Below are positions 10,446-22,822 of a stretch of 64,000 nucleotides of DNA, in pieces. Where the stretch lies: NCBI GenBank assembly GCA_030407085.1, contig CM059586.1, positions 104,173,501 to 104,237,500 of the forward strand. The letters run 5' to 3'. The notes beneath the pieces are model-generated. The model was not told the DNA's origin, did not search any database, and saw only the letters and a list, made by a program, of their open reading frames with translations. The DNA is from Trichopria drosophilae (taxonomy: Eukaryota; Arthropoda; Insecta; Hymenoptera; Diapriidae). The position numbers and the translations under genes are program-made. How positions within the stretch are numbered: position 1 is the stretch's first letter; each line of letters begins with the position of its first letter.

Positions 10446-10508
10446 TGCTCCTTAGGTTAGTGTAGTCAGAATTGCATTTTAAAGACTTCAAAAACAATAT
10501 GGCGTATG
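10446..10508. repeat. Dispersed repeat flank, copy 2
   Basis: Near copy of 87-139 (GTGCTCCTTAGGTTAGTG...), again directly left of a family A MITE. Confidence 0.6.
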
Positions 10509-10510
10509 TA

Positions 10511-12733
10511 CAGTAGAACTTCACTTTATTGTCCTTCGCTTTGTTAGCGCCTTCACATTATTAGCGAGATTCCCTTCATGTATTTAGCGAAGGTAAGGTC
10601 AGTTCTTCTTCCCTCTTTACTAATTCCAGTGGGTGTTTTCCCATTTGATTATTCAGTGTCCAGCCGCCATGTTAGATGGCTGGAGAGACATTCCCGTTTG
10701 TCTGGTCCATCGGGCTTTAACTGTCTATAATAAACGAAAGAAGATCGACTTACGAAATAAACTCGGTAATAAATTATGAATTTATGGTTAAATCTAATTT
10801 GTTGACGCATATGATAACGCATTAACCCATTAAGGCCTAAACGGACACATTTTGAGCATCAGTTTGAACGTCGATAATTTGTATATAAAAGCATTTGGAA
10901 AATTTTTACTCCCACTATTTCTGACGTAAAATTGTACGCTCTTTCAGAATCTTTCAATACAGTTTCGATAAAATAAAAAGCAAAAAAGTTATACACGTTT
11001 TTTTGTAAAAAAATGTGTTTTTTTTTAAATTTATTTTTCATTCTAACATCACTTCCACCTCGAAATTGCATTGGGAAACATGTCTAAGGTGAAAATATCG
11101 CGTCCATGGATCCTTAGGATTAAAATGTACCGTGTTTTAATTTGAATTTCAAGATAGAGACATCCAAAATGGCGCCTAGATGCTCAAAAATCTTTTTATA
11201 ACTTAACAAATTTTTTTCTTGAAAATTATAGACTTTAGAGAAAATTTGCTAAGAACAAAAACGTCTTAGAATTGGTTAAAGAACCTTCTAAAATTTTATC
11301 ACAATGTATTGATACACTTTTTGCTTTTTGAAAATTCAAAAAATCGAAATTTTTAAAAATGTAATTTAAAAAATCTGAAAAAATTTGAGCAGGTTCTTTA
11401 ACAAATTCTAAGACATTTTTATTCTTAGCAGATTTTCTCTAAAGTCCATATTTTTCAAGGAAATAAAGTTATTAGTCTTAAAATCTAGAAAAGTTTAATA
11501 ATTTATTTTTCATTCTAACATCACTTTCACATCGAAATTGTATTGGGAAACATGTCTAAGGTGAAAATATCGCGTCCATGGACCCTTAGGATTACAAAGT
11601 ACCGTGTTCTAATTTGAATTTCAAGACGGCGACTTCCAAAATGGCGCCTAGAAGCTCAAAAATCTTTTTAAAACTTAACAAATTTTTTTCTTGAAAACCA
11701 TAGACTTTAGAGAAAATTTGCCAAGAACAAAAATGTCTTAGAATTGGTTAAAGCAAAAAGTGTATCAATACATTGTGATAAAATTTTAGAAGGTTCTTTA
11801 ACCAATTCTAAGACATTTTTGTTCTTAGCAAATTTTCTCTAAAGTCTATGGTTTTCAAGAAAAAAATTTGTTAAGTTTTAAAAAGATTTTTGAGCTTCTA
11901 GGCGCCATTTTGGAAGTCGCCGTCTTGAAATTCAAATTAGAACACGGTACTTTGTAATCCTAAGGGTCCATGGACGCGATATTTTCACCTTAGACATGTT
12001 TCCCAATACAATTTCGATGTGAAAGTGATGTTGGAATGAAAAATAAATGTTTAAAAACCATGTTTTTTTTACAAAAAAAGTGTATAACTTTTTTGCTTTT
12101 TATTTTATCGAAATTTTATTGAAAGATTCTGAAAGAGCATACAATTTTACATCAGAAATAGTGGGAGTGAAATTTGTCCAAATGCTTTTTATATGTAAAT
12201 TATCGTCGTTTAACCTGATGCTTAAAATGTGTCTATTTAGGCCTTAATGGGTTCAATAAATAAATAAATAAAAATAAATAAATATGAAATTTTGTATATT
12301 CCCAATTCTTTTGAATTCCCAAAAAAGAATGACACATTCTGAACATCTTTGAACCCTCAACTAATTATGAGGTTAAAAACAAGAGCTTCGAAAGATGAAC
12401 AAGTATTCAACGTTGTTTTTTTGCATTTTTTCAATTTCTTCTCTTTTCTTGAAAGCTAAGAAATTGAATTCAGCAAAGAATTCAGATTTTGAATCCTTCT
12501 GAAACCTTCTTCATTTACTGTCCTTTGCGTTCTTCGCTTTATCTGCCTCATTTGTTGCAACCGGGAATGCCTCTCCAGCCATCCAAGATGGTACGGCGAC
12601 TGGACTGTAATCAAATGGAAATCTATTGTGATTGGCGATACGGTTGGAAGGTGCGCAAGAAACGATGCGCATTTGTCGGATAACAAAGTGAAATGCAAAA
12701 CCCCGAGTAGGACAATAAAGTGAAGTTCTACTG
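10511..12733. mobile_element. Family A pogo-like MITE split by other insertions
   Basis: Left CAGTAGAACTTCACTTTATT after TA (10509-10510); right end AATAAAGTGAAGTTCTACTG before TA (12734-12735). Both halves match the intact copy at 142-569 near their ends, and internal pieces pair: CCAGCCGCCATGTTAGATGG near 10657 against a diverged complement near 12575. The 2.2 kb length comes from the fold-back element at 10826-12251 and further AT-rich sequence up to about 12480. Confidence 0.75.
10826..12251. mobile_element. Fold-back element with piggyBac-like ends, nested
   Basis: TTAA (10822-10825) then CCCATTAAGGCCTAAA on the left; TTTAGGCCTTAATGGG then TTCA (12252-12255) on the right. TTAA target and CCC/GGG termini are piggyBac hallmarks; TTCA would be a mutated TTAA. 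The arms are inverted over hundreds of bases (ATTTCTGACGTAAAATTGTA near 10917 against its complement near 12140). Inside, a unit with ATATCGCGTCCATGGA is present near 11096 and 11569 direct, and near 11963 inverted. The inner axis is near 11763, where AAGTGTATCAATACATTG lies between inverted GGTTAAAG sequences. The open frames at 10859-11071 and 12047-12247 are mirror images of each other and not genes. Confidence 0.75.
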
Positions 12734-12735
12734 TA

Positions 12736-15700
12736 TTTAAAAACAAAAGTAACAAAATTTAATTTCTTTCTGGTTTCTATGTATTTCCTTTGCACTAAGA
12801 AAAATGTAGGATTGATACACAAACGCAAACAAAATCTATGAACTTCAACTATACATTTTTACACCCTGCATATTGAAGAAATACACCTCCTTTGACAAAT
12901 TACGAGTATTAATATATCCAGTAATATAATAGTCCCCAAAATGTATAGGGGTTTTTTGCCATGGTTACGAATTTGAGGTTAGATTTTTAAAATTCAAGAT
13001 GACGGTTCCTAAAATCCTATATGGCTGATAAAATTGCATGAAAGAATATCATACGGTAATTTGTATACAGAGCTTTTACAAAAGAAGGCACCAGGCGGCA
13101 AGTTGATCTTGCAAAGAACTCAGAAAGATATCAGAAAAAATTTCCGACCTCGACAAGAAAACTAAAAATGATATTAGAATTATGTCATAATGTGGTCAGA
13201 TGACCCTCTTAAAGGTGTCATTTTGGTAATAGCACGAAGTCCTCTTAAAGAGGCCATATTTTTAAGACATTATTCAAAATGATATCATAATTGTATCATA
13301 AAGTGTTCAGATGACTAATTTAAAGATATAATTTTGTTATGTTATTGGTTTAAAAATTCCTTAAAGAGATCAAATTTCTGAGAATTTAATCGTCCTGAGC
13401 TGACCAACACTTGCAGGCTCGTTTTAACTGGATTTCAACAAAGTTTGCATTGCAATTTAAAGGGCTCTATTAAATTTTCATTTATGCAATGTAAACTACG
13501 TCGAAAAACAGTTAAAACAAGCATACAAGTTATACGCATTTTTTATCCCAAAAATACCGCAATTTTTATCTTTTTTAGTGATTTTTTGGAAGTTTTTCAC
13601 TGCTAATACTAAGAACCACTGTTTTTTTTCTATCCGGAAAAATTCACACGTATTCAGAAAGTAATTGTGCGTAAAATGAAAGGTCTTGCATTTAATTATC
13701 ATGTTTTATTGCAGAGAAAAAAATTCCGGCGAACGAATCTGATATCTGATTGTCAAAATTCCAAGTGGCGGATACGACATGGCCGCCGAATTTTGTAAAA
13801 TCAACTGAAGTTCTCTTGAAACTTATTGCAAGGGTTTTTTGGGGTTGTTGATTACAGAAGAAACCGTCGAGAAACTATCATCAGCACTGGTAATAACCAT
13901 TAAAACTGATATTTTAAAACTAGTTCGTAAGGCTCTCTGATTTTGTTTTTGTTTAAAAAAGGGGCGAAACTTGAAAGTCACGTTAATAATCTTGCATAGA
14001 GGCACTACTGAGAAGAAGGTAAATAAACTTCAAGAGAGAAACATTCCGTATTAGTAGTAGGGGAAAATGGATACGCGGCATTACTGAGAGGGTTGACGAA
14101 AATTTACAAATGTTAATTACGAAAGTTCTATAAAAAGGATTGGTTCCCGGCGATGTACGTGCATACTTATTAGAGTGGTCGTTATTTTGACAAGATCGAC
14201 ATTTTTTCTTTCTTATCCCATAATTCAGTTATAAAATAACAAAAATGTTAAGCCCTAATAGAGCTCTATATCTCAATTTTAAAATTCCTAAAAAAAAGTG
14301 AAATAAAAAAATCTCCACTAAGATATAAGCTTTTTAAAAACTGTCATTTTTTGCTAAAAAAAAAAGAGTAAAGTTAAAATGTCATCGTTATTTATCCATG
14401 TGCAAACAAAATGTTCTTGGCGAGTAATCACATAATGAATATTGAATTTCTGGGCCATCATGAAATATGGACATGGTAAAATATACCAAATATTATTTCA
14501 AAAAATTATTTTGTTATTTTCTGGATCCATTTGTGATTTTTACAAATTAGAGGTCACTGCGGAACGCTCTTTTTCAGTCGAACACAAAAATGCTGTAGAC
14601 ATACATTCCAAACATACCATATTACACTTTAAATTAACGGGGGGCTTCATTTCTTTAACCTTCGCCAGAGGGATCCGCCTATGGTTCGCTTCGCTCGCAA
14701 GTTTCAGAACTTTGCCCATCACTGGCAGTAAGCAACTGACTTAGTAGTAATACATCAATTCTTATAACAATAAAAAAATGTAGTTTTCAAAACAAACAGT
14801 TGGAAGTATGGTTTTAAACATTAATTTTATTTATTACGTCATATCATGATGATTTCTGATCATGATGACAATATCGAAAGATGAAGATGATGTCCATGAT
14901 GTAGGTAATGCTGACGATGACATTTATTGACGCTTATTATATTGTCGGATGATTATTGCGTGATGTAGGACAATTTGGATGATGATATTATTAACATCAT
15001 CAAATTCAACATTTAATTCCGAAGATTATGTTCACTCTCGCTTTAAAATTTATACAAAATTACAGGAATAACAAAATAGTTTTATACTATCTCTTAACTA
15101 TTTTAGTATGAATATATCATCTACAAAATTAAATTCAAAATTTGTTAGTAAATTAAAAATAAAATCTAAATTGGTGTATGACAAGCGATAAAAAGTTTAC
15201 GACTGATTGCTGATGAGTTCTAGTTAGTAAGTTCTAATTAATATTTAATAAATTACCCCCAAAAAATGCACGTGTGGATACATGGATATTGAAATTCGGA
15301 AATGCACGTCTAAAATAAAAGAATTAAAAATCTAGCCAAAGAATTTAAGAAAATATATAGCCGAATACGAAACTCAGATAATTAACCAAATTCAATACAT
15401 CCACTTGGCCGACAGTAATGGCGGAAGTAAATTTATGTATTTAATAAATCTCTCCTTATTGTTCCAAAATGGAGTCTTAAGCAAATTAAAAACAAATTTT
15501 AATAGATTCGATTAAAAGTATGACTTGTCAATCAATTTTTAATCTTCCAGTATGAGTTTTGTTGATGATTAAGCCCGTAATCTCTCGTTTATAGGCACAA
15601 AGAGGATGTTTAGATGAAGTATTTTTGTTTTCTTTTTTAGTAATAAACACGATAATCGTGATAATAGATTTATAAATCATAAAATATTTCAATTAAGATC

Positions 15701-16700
15701 ACGTGAATATTGTTAAATCTCATAAATTGAAATTGATTCATAACTTCTTTAAAAATCAACGTACATTTATTTATAAATTGGTTTTAAAGCTGACAATATA
15801 TCCTATATGAAGTGAATATAAAAAATTACAGACAACATTTCGGTCTTCCAGAAAAGATTCCCAAAAATAGCAAAAATATCCATTTTTTGCACATTTGACC
15901 TAGAATTATTGAAAATCCTGACGCGATGGACATTTTGGACAGTATATCAACGCGAAAAAACCTACAAGAATCATCCTCACCCATTTTAGAAACTGAAAAA
16001 AGTTAAATTTTGCTGGCCTGTGTAATTTTTGTTTATATTAATGTTATAGAAACATACAATTACAATGCTGCATTTCCGGCAAAATTCCAATATGATTTGT
16101 TCAAGTGCAGGATAAACTTCCGCGTGCTCGCAATTCACTTCGATTCGTATCTTTATTATATAAATCAAATTATATCACGTAAACTTTAATAAGGCATCTT
16201 TGTCAAATTAATGTAATGCTTCATGCGTTGCTGAAGGTTAAAGTGTAATCGAAATGACTGGGAAAGACTCATGTTGCAGTTAATAATCACGTAAGAAGTC
16301 AAGTACCGGCTTTTTACCTCACGAGTTTTATTATACAGCAGCCGAAGGCGATTATGTATTTCTATTTATTTCTATTTATAGAATAAAAAATTTATGAAAA
16401 CCAATTGATCAACAACATTTATTGAAAACATTTTATTCTCCTTCTCTCTAAACAAAAGAATTAAAAAATCGTTTCGCCGTTTTTGGTAATTACTCCGATT
16501 TAATTGCAGAATTCATTATTTTTCCAAAAATATCTCCAAAAAGACATCTTAAAGAGTTCCGAAAACGAATTCTAATAAAAGCTCTTATAAAGAAATCTTA
16601 TTTAATATTTCTTAAAAAATTATTCTCGAATGGGTTTTATGCTTCAGATCTTAAATTTATCTAATTTCAGATCATCTTTTTTAGTAAAGCATTTTGAGTA
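12736..16700. other. Unannotated AT-rich region
   Basis: No supported exon. A decayed tandem pair with TCAGATGAC and TTAAAG blocks lies near 13193 and 13305. 14845-14995 is rich in GATGATG words. 14640-14730 is a small GC-richer patch without a recognisable product. Confidence 0.4.
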
Positions 16701-16710
16701 TCTTCTGGAG

Positions 16711-16735
16711 ATACTAGGTGGCGTTCGAATCCAAA
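16711..16735 (+). other. CTCF-like motif in a dispersed repeat, copy 1
   Basis: ATACTAGGTGGCGTTCGAAT followed by CCAAAA. The ACTAGGTGGCG part resembles the CTCF core; the same longer context returns at 38161-38190 inverted and at 59861-59890. Confidence 0.45.
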
Positions 16736-16740
16736 ACTGA

Positions 16741-17983
16741 ATTCGTACAACGATTCGTTCATATGCAGACTGCCGGACGATACTTATTTGGAAAAATAAT
16801 GTTTTTACATTATTTAGAGAAGCAAGTGACATTTTTGTACCATTATTGTAATAATTAAAGCGCTAAAATATAACCTACAATTTTAAAGAAATTATTTTGC
16901 AGTTATAAAAAATGCCAGAAAAAATCTCGTTATGTATCGACAAACCCCAGAATGTTTTAAATGAAACTTCTCGATCATTTTTAATAAAATAATCCCAGCG
17001 CCAAATGTTAATTTAATTCCCCGTACATTGATATATGTAATTTCATAATTCAAGAGTTCACTCAAATTAAAAATGATGAATCCCTGTGTATGGAATGGAG
17101 CAATTATTCTGCAAATGACGGGAAAGCAATGAAATGTTCTCTTTAATGTAGTGAAATTTTTCTTTGCGTAAACTTGCCGTCGCTTAAATTGTAATTAACA
17201 TTTCACTGTCGTGATGTTAATTTACAAACTTACGTAAATGATGAAATCTTACTAGCAAAGAAACAATAGAACTGTTCTAAAAACCATGCATGCGATGAGC
17301 TACGGTGGAATGTAATGAAAACGATTGGATGAAGATTAATTTCGGATTCGATATCAATATCTTACCATCCAATCGATGGTAAATTCGAAATGTCATTAGA
17401 CGTTCCTTTTGAAAACTTGCAAATTCATCAGATTATAGATAATTATAAAGTAAACGAATGGTCGAAAGATTGTACAGCAAATTCTATATAATTAAGCTAT
17501 CGCGCCGGTGCAACGAGCTACAATTGTCTAGATAAATTGCAGATGGCAATTCACCCCTGGGCAAAATCGCAAAGTTGATGCGTGTAACGACACTAATTAA
17601 AACGTTAATTTTTGCATTTATGTTATTTTCGTGCATGAGATTAAACTTGTGTTTACTAAGTAACGTAATTTGCTTAATCTAAAGTGACTTGTCTTAAAAT
17701 AACCAGAAATATCCGAAATCCTGGTTTTAGCAGGCTTAGTTACGTTTCAGCATGGAATTCATTGTATATTATTAACAATTATACTTCATTTGCTCAACAC
17801 TACATATTTTTCACAAACCTTTTCCAGTAGTCGTCTAGAGCTATTTCGAATGTAAGGCCTCTTGAAGTGGACTTAATTAGAACAGGAAAAATGAGTGCTT
17901 AAAGAATACTTATGGCTTCGTAAAAATTATAATATCGAAGTTTTGGTTATGCCAAATGATATGTTTTATGGAAAAATAGAACT
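16741..17983. other. Unannotated AT-rich region
   Basis: I see no exon, inverted-repeat element or tandem repeat that I can support. Confidence 0.4.
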
Positions 17984-18406
17984 CACGCACGGAAAAAAAT
18001 CATAAGTAGAATTTGCCGAACTTAGTTTTGTAAAATTTACCGAGCCTCATTTAAAAGCAAAATTTATTGAAAAATATAAATAAATAGTACCTTAGCCACT
18101 AAGTAATAAGTTTTTAAATGACGTTTAATCACAGATTAACAAAAAATTAGGCTAGATATTCTATAACAGCATTCGGAAGAAAATTGATATCAGTTGTATA
18201 AAAATTATCTGAATTTATTTACTTGGAAAAGATTTTAATACATCATTGGCGTTTATAAAATATTTAAAAGATAAATTACAAATAAACTGCAGAAAATTAG
18301 GATTGTTCTTTTAATTGTTTGCATTAACAATGGTTACTCAACTTTTTCAGTAACTTTTACTTAAGTTCGGTGTAGAATCTATACTAATTATTTTTTTCTG
18401 TGTGTT
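17984..18406. mobile_element. MITE-like element with CACGCACGGAAAAAAAT ends
   Basis: Left end CACGCACGGAAAAAAATCAT with GTAGAATTTGCCGAACTTAG inside; right end, inverted, CACACAGAAAAAAATAATTA with GTAGATTCTACACCGAACTT inside. About 420 bp, non-coding. The CACACAGA end resembles the elements at 30715 and 44699, so they may be one superfamily. Exact edges uncertain by a few bases. Confidence 0.6.
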
Positions 18407-18699
18407 TCTCAGTTTCTTGATATTGTAAAAAGAGTCTCGTACCTTGTTTTTGCACTTTATATTTGAAAACGGCTACCAGTTTAGTGTTTAAAATGTTGTA
18501 TTATCTATCCAAGGTTTACATTTTTTATCAATCCTAAATTATGAATGAATTACACTGATTACGAATCTGAACTCAGATTAGGATTATTTAAATTTTTAAT
18601 GTCAGATGTTGGATCTCTTGATAGAAATTACTTGAATTAGAATTTAGTGATTCTAAAAACGCTTAATGACCCGAATTTTTATAATGTAAAGTAAACTTT

Positions 18700-18890
18700 T
18701 ACATTTTGGTCAGCCATCTTGGATCCACCATTTGGACTTTTCAAGATATGAAAGATATGAAGCCCAAAAAGCCTAGAATACCCTGCGCCACATTAAAGTA
18801 CATTTTTATATATCGGTCGGCCATCTTGGATCCGCCAGTTAGGATATCCAAAATCTGAGTTCAAATTCATAATCAGCGGCCTGGAAAACC
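18700..18890. repeat. Decayed satellite units with GCCATCTTGGATCC
   Basis: GCCATCTTGGATCCACCA near 18713 and GCCATCTTGGATCCGCCA near 18822 lie about 109 bp apart with similar following sequence (two-copy tandem). Related units occur at 19805-19890, 36290-36480 and 42490-42650. Confidence 0.6.
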
Positions 18891-18896
18891 CATGTA

Positions 18897-19160
18897 CAGT
18901 AGAACCCCTCTACATTGAACAAGGCGCGCCAGCATTTCCCCGACAACCCCGTTACATTGAACATCCCTTTCCGTCCGCTTGTCCTCAGTATTTCGCCATC
19001 TTGCCGCATGATTGCGCATCCACGAGTGCAACTGCCAGCTGAAAATAACATTACAGTGGGAGTAAGGGGAGGAAGAAAATGTTCAATCTGACGGGGTGAA
19101 ATCGTTCAATGTAGCGGGGTGTTCAATGTAGCGGGTGTTCAATGTAGAGGGGTTCTACTG
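18897..19160. mobile_element. TA-flanked MITE, family C (CAGTAGAACCCCTC)
   Basis: Perfect-looking terminal inverted repeat: CAGTAGAACCCCTCTACATT at the left and its complement at the right, with TA at 18895-18896 and 19161-19162; 264 bp. The right end carries three tandem GTTCAATGTAG units. GCCATCTTG is at 18995-19003. Non-coding. Confidence 0.85.
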
Positions 19161-19804
19161 TACTCCAATTTCAATAAGGTTATACCCGAAGTTTCTTAAA
19201 CCTAATCGAACCATGTGCACTGATTTTCGACGTTGACTTTAATTGTTGTGGCAATGCTTACATCTTATGTTTTTGAGGTTGCTCTGTCGACTTTCGCTGA
19301 AGAAATGTAAAAAATGACACCCAACAGCTATTTATCAGGGATTTGGGAAAAATATTGATTTTTCAGTACTTTTTTTCTAAATTTTATAGACGGAAAATAG
19401 TTTTCACTACGAAATCTATTAAAAAAGTATTCTCGATGTCTAAGGAATAAGTTCATACCTAAAAAATGTCAAAATAACCGCTTACTAAAGTATTTGTTTT
19501 AGATTTATGAATTTCAGTATTTTCAATTATTCTTTTGCTGTTCTTTTTTGCAATTTCATACATCTTGTTAGTGGTTCAGTTGATGTATAAGAAAGTATAT
19601 ATATGGATGAATTGGCTCTAAACAAAAGAGTTAAAAAATCACCCTAAGTGAAGTTTCACTTCACTGATGAACGGCAAAGAGACAATACACTTCAAATCTA
19701 ATATTTCGAATGTTGCAGTTGTATTGGCATATTTGCATGTTTTCAGCATCTTCGAAACCCTCTACACAAGTATTTTCTGTCTTGTTCGGTAAGAAACAAT
19801 AGTT

Positions 19805-19890
19805 TATACTTCAGACATCCGCCATGTTGGATTCGCGATCCTGAATTTCGTAATTTTGGCAATAACACCATATTCAGCGACCTTGAAAAG
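19805..19890. repeat. Decayed GCCATGTTGGATTCGCGA satellite unit
   Basis: One unit, related to those at 18700-18890 (CCGCCATGTTGGATTCG, then AGCGACCTTGAAAAG). Confidence 0.5.
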
Positions 19891-20151
19891 ATATTCAAAC
19901 CTTGGAAGCATAGGAAAATAATTGTATATACTGAAATTCATAAATATAGAGCAAATTATTCCGTAAGTGAAACCGCCGATTTGAAAAAGCAATTTTCTTA
20001 GGTTTGATCTTATTCCTTAGACATCGAGAACACGTGTGATGGATTTTGTAATGATTGGAAAATATTTTCCATGCAAAAAATTTTTTCAGCAATAATCGAT
20101 AGAGCGACCTCAAAAATATAAGATATGGCATTGCCATAGATGAATAATGGA

Positions 20152-20381
20152 TTTTTTTTAACTCCGTGCGCGAAATTGAATTTTGCGCACTATTTTTAGT
20201 GCGCGAAGTAACCCATTTGCGCACTTAAATGAGTGCACGAAGTACTTCGCACACTCAAATCAGTGCGCGAAAAATGTCTCTCACAGAGTCAAAAAAAATA
20301 GAATACGATACACGTGCGCCGTAGGTGATTTGCTCACGAGTGTAACGAGTTTCGCGCACTTGTATCGTAATATACTATTAA
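20152..20381. repeat. Serial hairpin element, locus 1
   Basis: Module 1 is bounded by an inverted TTTTAACTCCGTG / CACAGAGTCAAAA pair (about 20155-20300). It contains smaller hairpins such as GCGCACTA-tttt-TAGTGCGC (20185-20204). Module 2 begins AATAGAATACGATACACGTG and ends, inverted, GCACTTGTATCGTAATATAC (to 20379). The locus closely parallels 27141-27373. No protein-coding sense. Confidence 0.7.
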
Positions 20382-21825
20382 GCAACGTCGAAAATCGGTA
20401 CGCTTATGTTGATTAGGGTTAAACAATGAACTTTTTATTCTAAGAAGACAGTTTTTATAATTTGTTTATCAACTATCAATAAATTTACAAAGATTGTAAA
20501 AACTTTGCATTTAAATTTTTAATTTGTAACATCTTATGAATATAAAATTACAAAAACTACTTTCAATTCGCAAAACATCACTAGAAATAAGTGTTTAAAA
20601 GGTCAGGATTATAGTCGTTCATTATATTTCTTAAGTATAAAAACTCTTGCCTTCCAATTACGCATATTTTTGCTTGAATTACGAGTAATATGCATAATGT
20701 TTATTTAATGACATATTGGCGTAGTAATCTAAAAACAGTTCTGTATGAATATTAAAAATGTCGCATGAATTTAAATATAACAAACTGCGGAGTAAAATTT
20801 AAAACTTCAATTGGTTGCTGGAAACAAGATTTGTTTATAATTATATTAAAACTTTATTTAGTTCGGCTTTGTACTATTTTGCTTTTGTGCGTTTTTTTTT
20901 GTTGACATAATAATTATTTGTACAAAATATCATTTGATTTAAACAATTTATTGTCTCAAGGCTATGCCATGAAAAATTTCGTCGATTAAAGGTCCACGAA
21001 ATAAACTGCACTATTTGTAAATAAGTTCGTAACTGTGATTGTAGTTTACTGAACAAAAGTTGACTGGAATCTTTAGCTTGGAAAAGTTTTAATACATTTC
21101 GAAAAATATTATATCTTTTTTATTCCGCGTGGAATCCGTGATTTATTTTCGTTACCAAAAAATATCGTATATCCTCGACGGAAGGGGTGAAAAGGGGCCA
21201 AAAAACGTATATAAGGTCTCATCTTGGACTCGACTTGCGAATGTTGCTTAATTGCAAGCACTTCCCTTCACTAACTTAGTACGCAATATACTATTACACC
21301 CTCTTCATTACAGAATTGTTATTCGGAAGCCAAATACAGTTTCCATCACTTTTGAAGCATTTGCAAATGAAAAATGGAATATTATTTCGACAATTTTTAG
21401 ATTACAACCCTCTTCTTACGTTAGCAGGAAGGTATAATTCAGATTAATTCTTAATTATTACATTTCTTTCAGTTAAAAAAACGTTTCTTGAAAACGCCAT
21501 CTTTAATTTCGTTATCATCGCTTCATTAATCCTCCTGAGCACGAGTTTTTCTTTTACCCTATGGAAACAATATAGTTTGGATGAGTATACCCGTCCTTGT
21601 GCACAGGAGGGTGTATGTAACTGAGGGTATTTTATTTTATGGGCACTTGGCGTTTATGATTTATAACACAGGACCATACAAAAAAATTGTCGGAAATTTC
21701 CTGTGATCAATTTATGTGAAATAGTTCCAGTTTGTGTAACAAAATCTGAAGATTTTAGAGTCTGAAGTCCTTTTGGATCCAGCACTGCAAATCTTCATCT
21801 GCAGTTGATAAATTTTAATTTCGTC
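20382..21825. other. Unannotated AT-rich region
   Basis: No exon or repeat that I can support. Confidence 0.4.
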
Positions 21826-21900
21826 ACAGTAGGCGTAAAGTACGCTTTTACGCGCACTTTTGCTGGCGTAAAGTTGAACTTTACACCCACTAGGCGTAAA
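21826..21900. repeat. Serial hairpins, locus 2 (GGCGTAAAGT stems)
   Basis: TAGGCGTAAAGTACGCTTTTACGC and GGCGTAAAGTTGAACTTTAC are successive short inverted repeats built from GGCGTAAA; same style as 22606-22822. Confidence 0.6.
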
Positions 21901-22605
21901 GTGAAAAATCCGGGGAAATGTGCCTTTTGTTATGAATAAACAAATATACCCCTCTCACTTGGACAGCCAAGACTCTCCTCATTACTGTAAACAATAAAGG
22001 ATGAAATTCCCGTAAAACTAAAAAAAAAACAATGCAAGCAAACAGCAGTAAAAATGTCAACAATGCAACGGATAATAATAACGACACATCGAAATCATTT
22101 ACATTCAATTTTCATTTAAATAATTGATTTAATTAATTATCAATAGAAAAAATGCAATGTATATATATATAAATATTTGTAATACAATAAGAAATTATTT
22201 ATTATGTAATCCAGTTCAAATTTAGTATTATAGATTAAATTCTATTCTAGTTTAAACATTTTTCGTATTTCAATCTAAAATTTTGTTGTCAATAAACATA
22301 ATAATAATGTTTAAAATTCAATTAAAACCACGAGTTGAAATTTACTTACTAAAGCTTTCAAAGTTTATTTACACGCTACAGCATCAATTAAAATCAAGAA
22401 TGACTATTTAATGACAATATATATTTCTATTAATAAACAATATAATTAATAAATATTTTTCTACTACTTTATTCTAAAACAAAGTACACTTTTAAACATG
22501 CATATTCAAGCTTCGCCCCCCCGAACCCCCCCATTATCCCTGCTTGCTCCAGCTTGCTCTTGCCCTTCCGCTCTCCTACCGTTGTCTTATGCTTTTCCTA
22601 ATATG
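21901..22605. other. Unannotated AT-rich region
   Basis: No exon seen. A C-rich patch lies near 22515-22580. Confidence 0.4.
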
Positions 22606-22822
22606 GAAGCGTGAAATAGGGCGTGAAATAGGGGTTTTACGCCTGCAAATGAGGGCGTAAAATGACTATTTTACGCCTACTGCATCAAAAAATAATGTTC
22701 GCACGTGGGGCGTAAGACTTTACACCCTCCGGCAATACTCTATATCCTCGGGCCGACTTCGCCGTCCCTCGGGCATGAGAATTGCCTGCGGGCGTAAAAT
22801 CGCACTTTACGCCCACCGTACG
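22606..22822. repeat. Serial hairpins, locus 3 (GGGCGTAAA stems)
   Basis: GGCGTAAAATGACTATTTTAC (22662 on) and GGGCGTAAAATCGCACTTTA (22791 on) fold on themselves; GGGCGTGAAATAGG with TTTTACGCC is a third. A GC-rich block with CCTCGGGC in opposite orientations lies at 22745-22780. Confidence 0.65.

Noticed and set aside
10859..12247. Two similar AT-rich frames (10859-11071, 12047-12247) as a gene family
   Set aside because: They are the two arms of one inverted repeat, read in opposite directions.
12456..12828. Overlapping frames on both strands at 12456-12828
   Set aside because: They span the MITE right end and show no domain or splice support.
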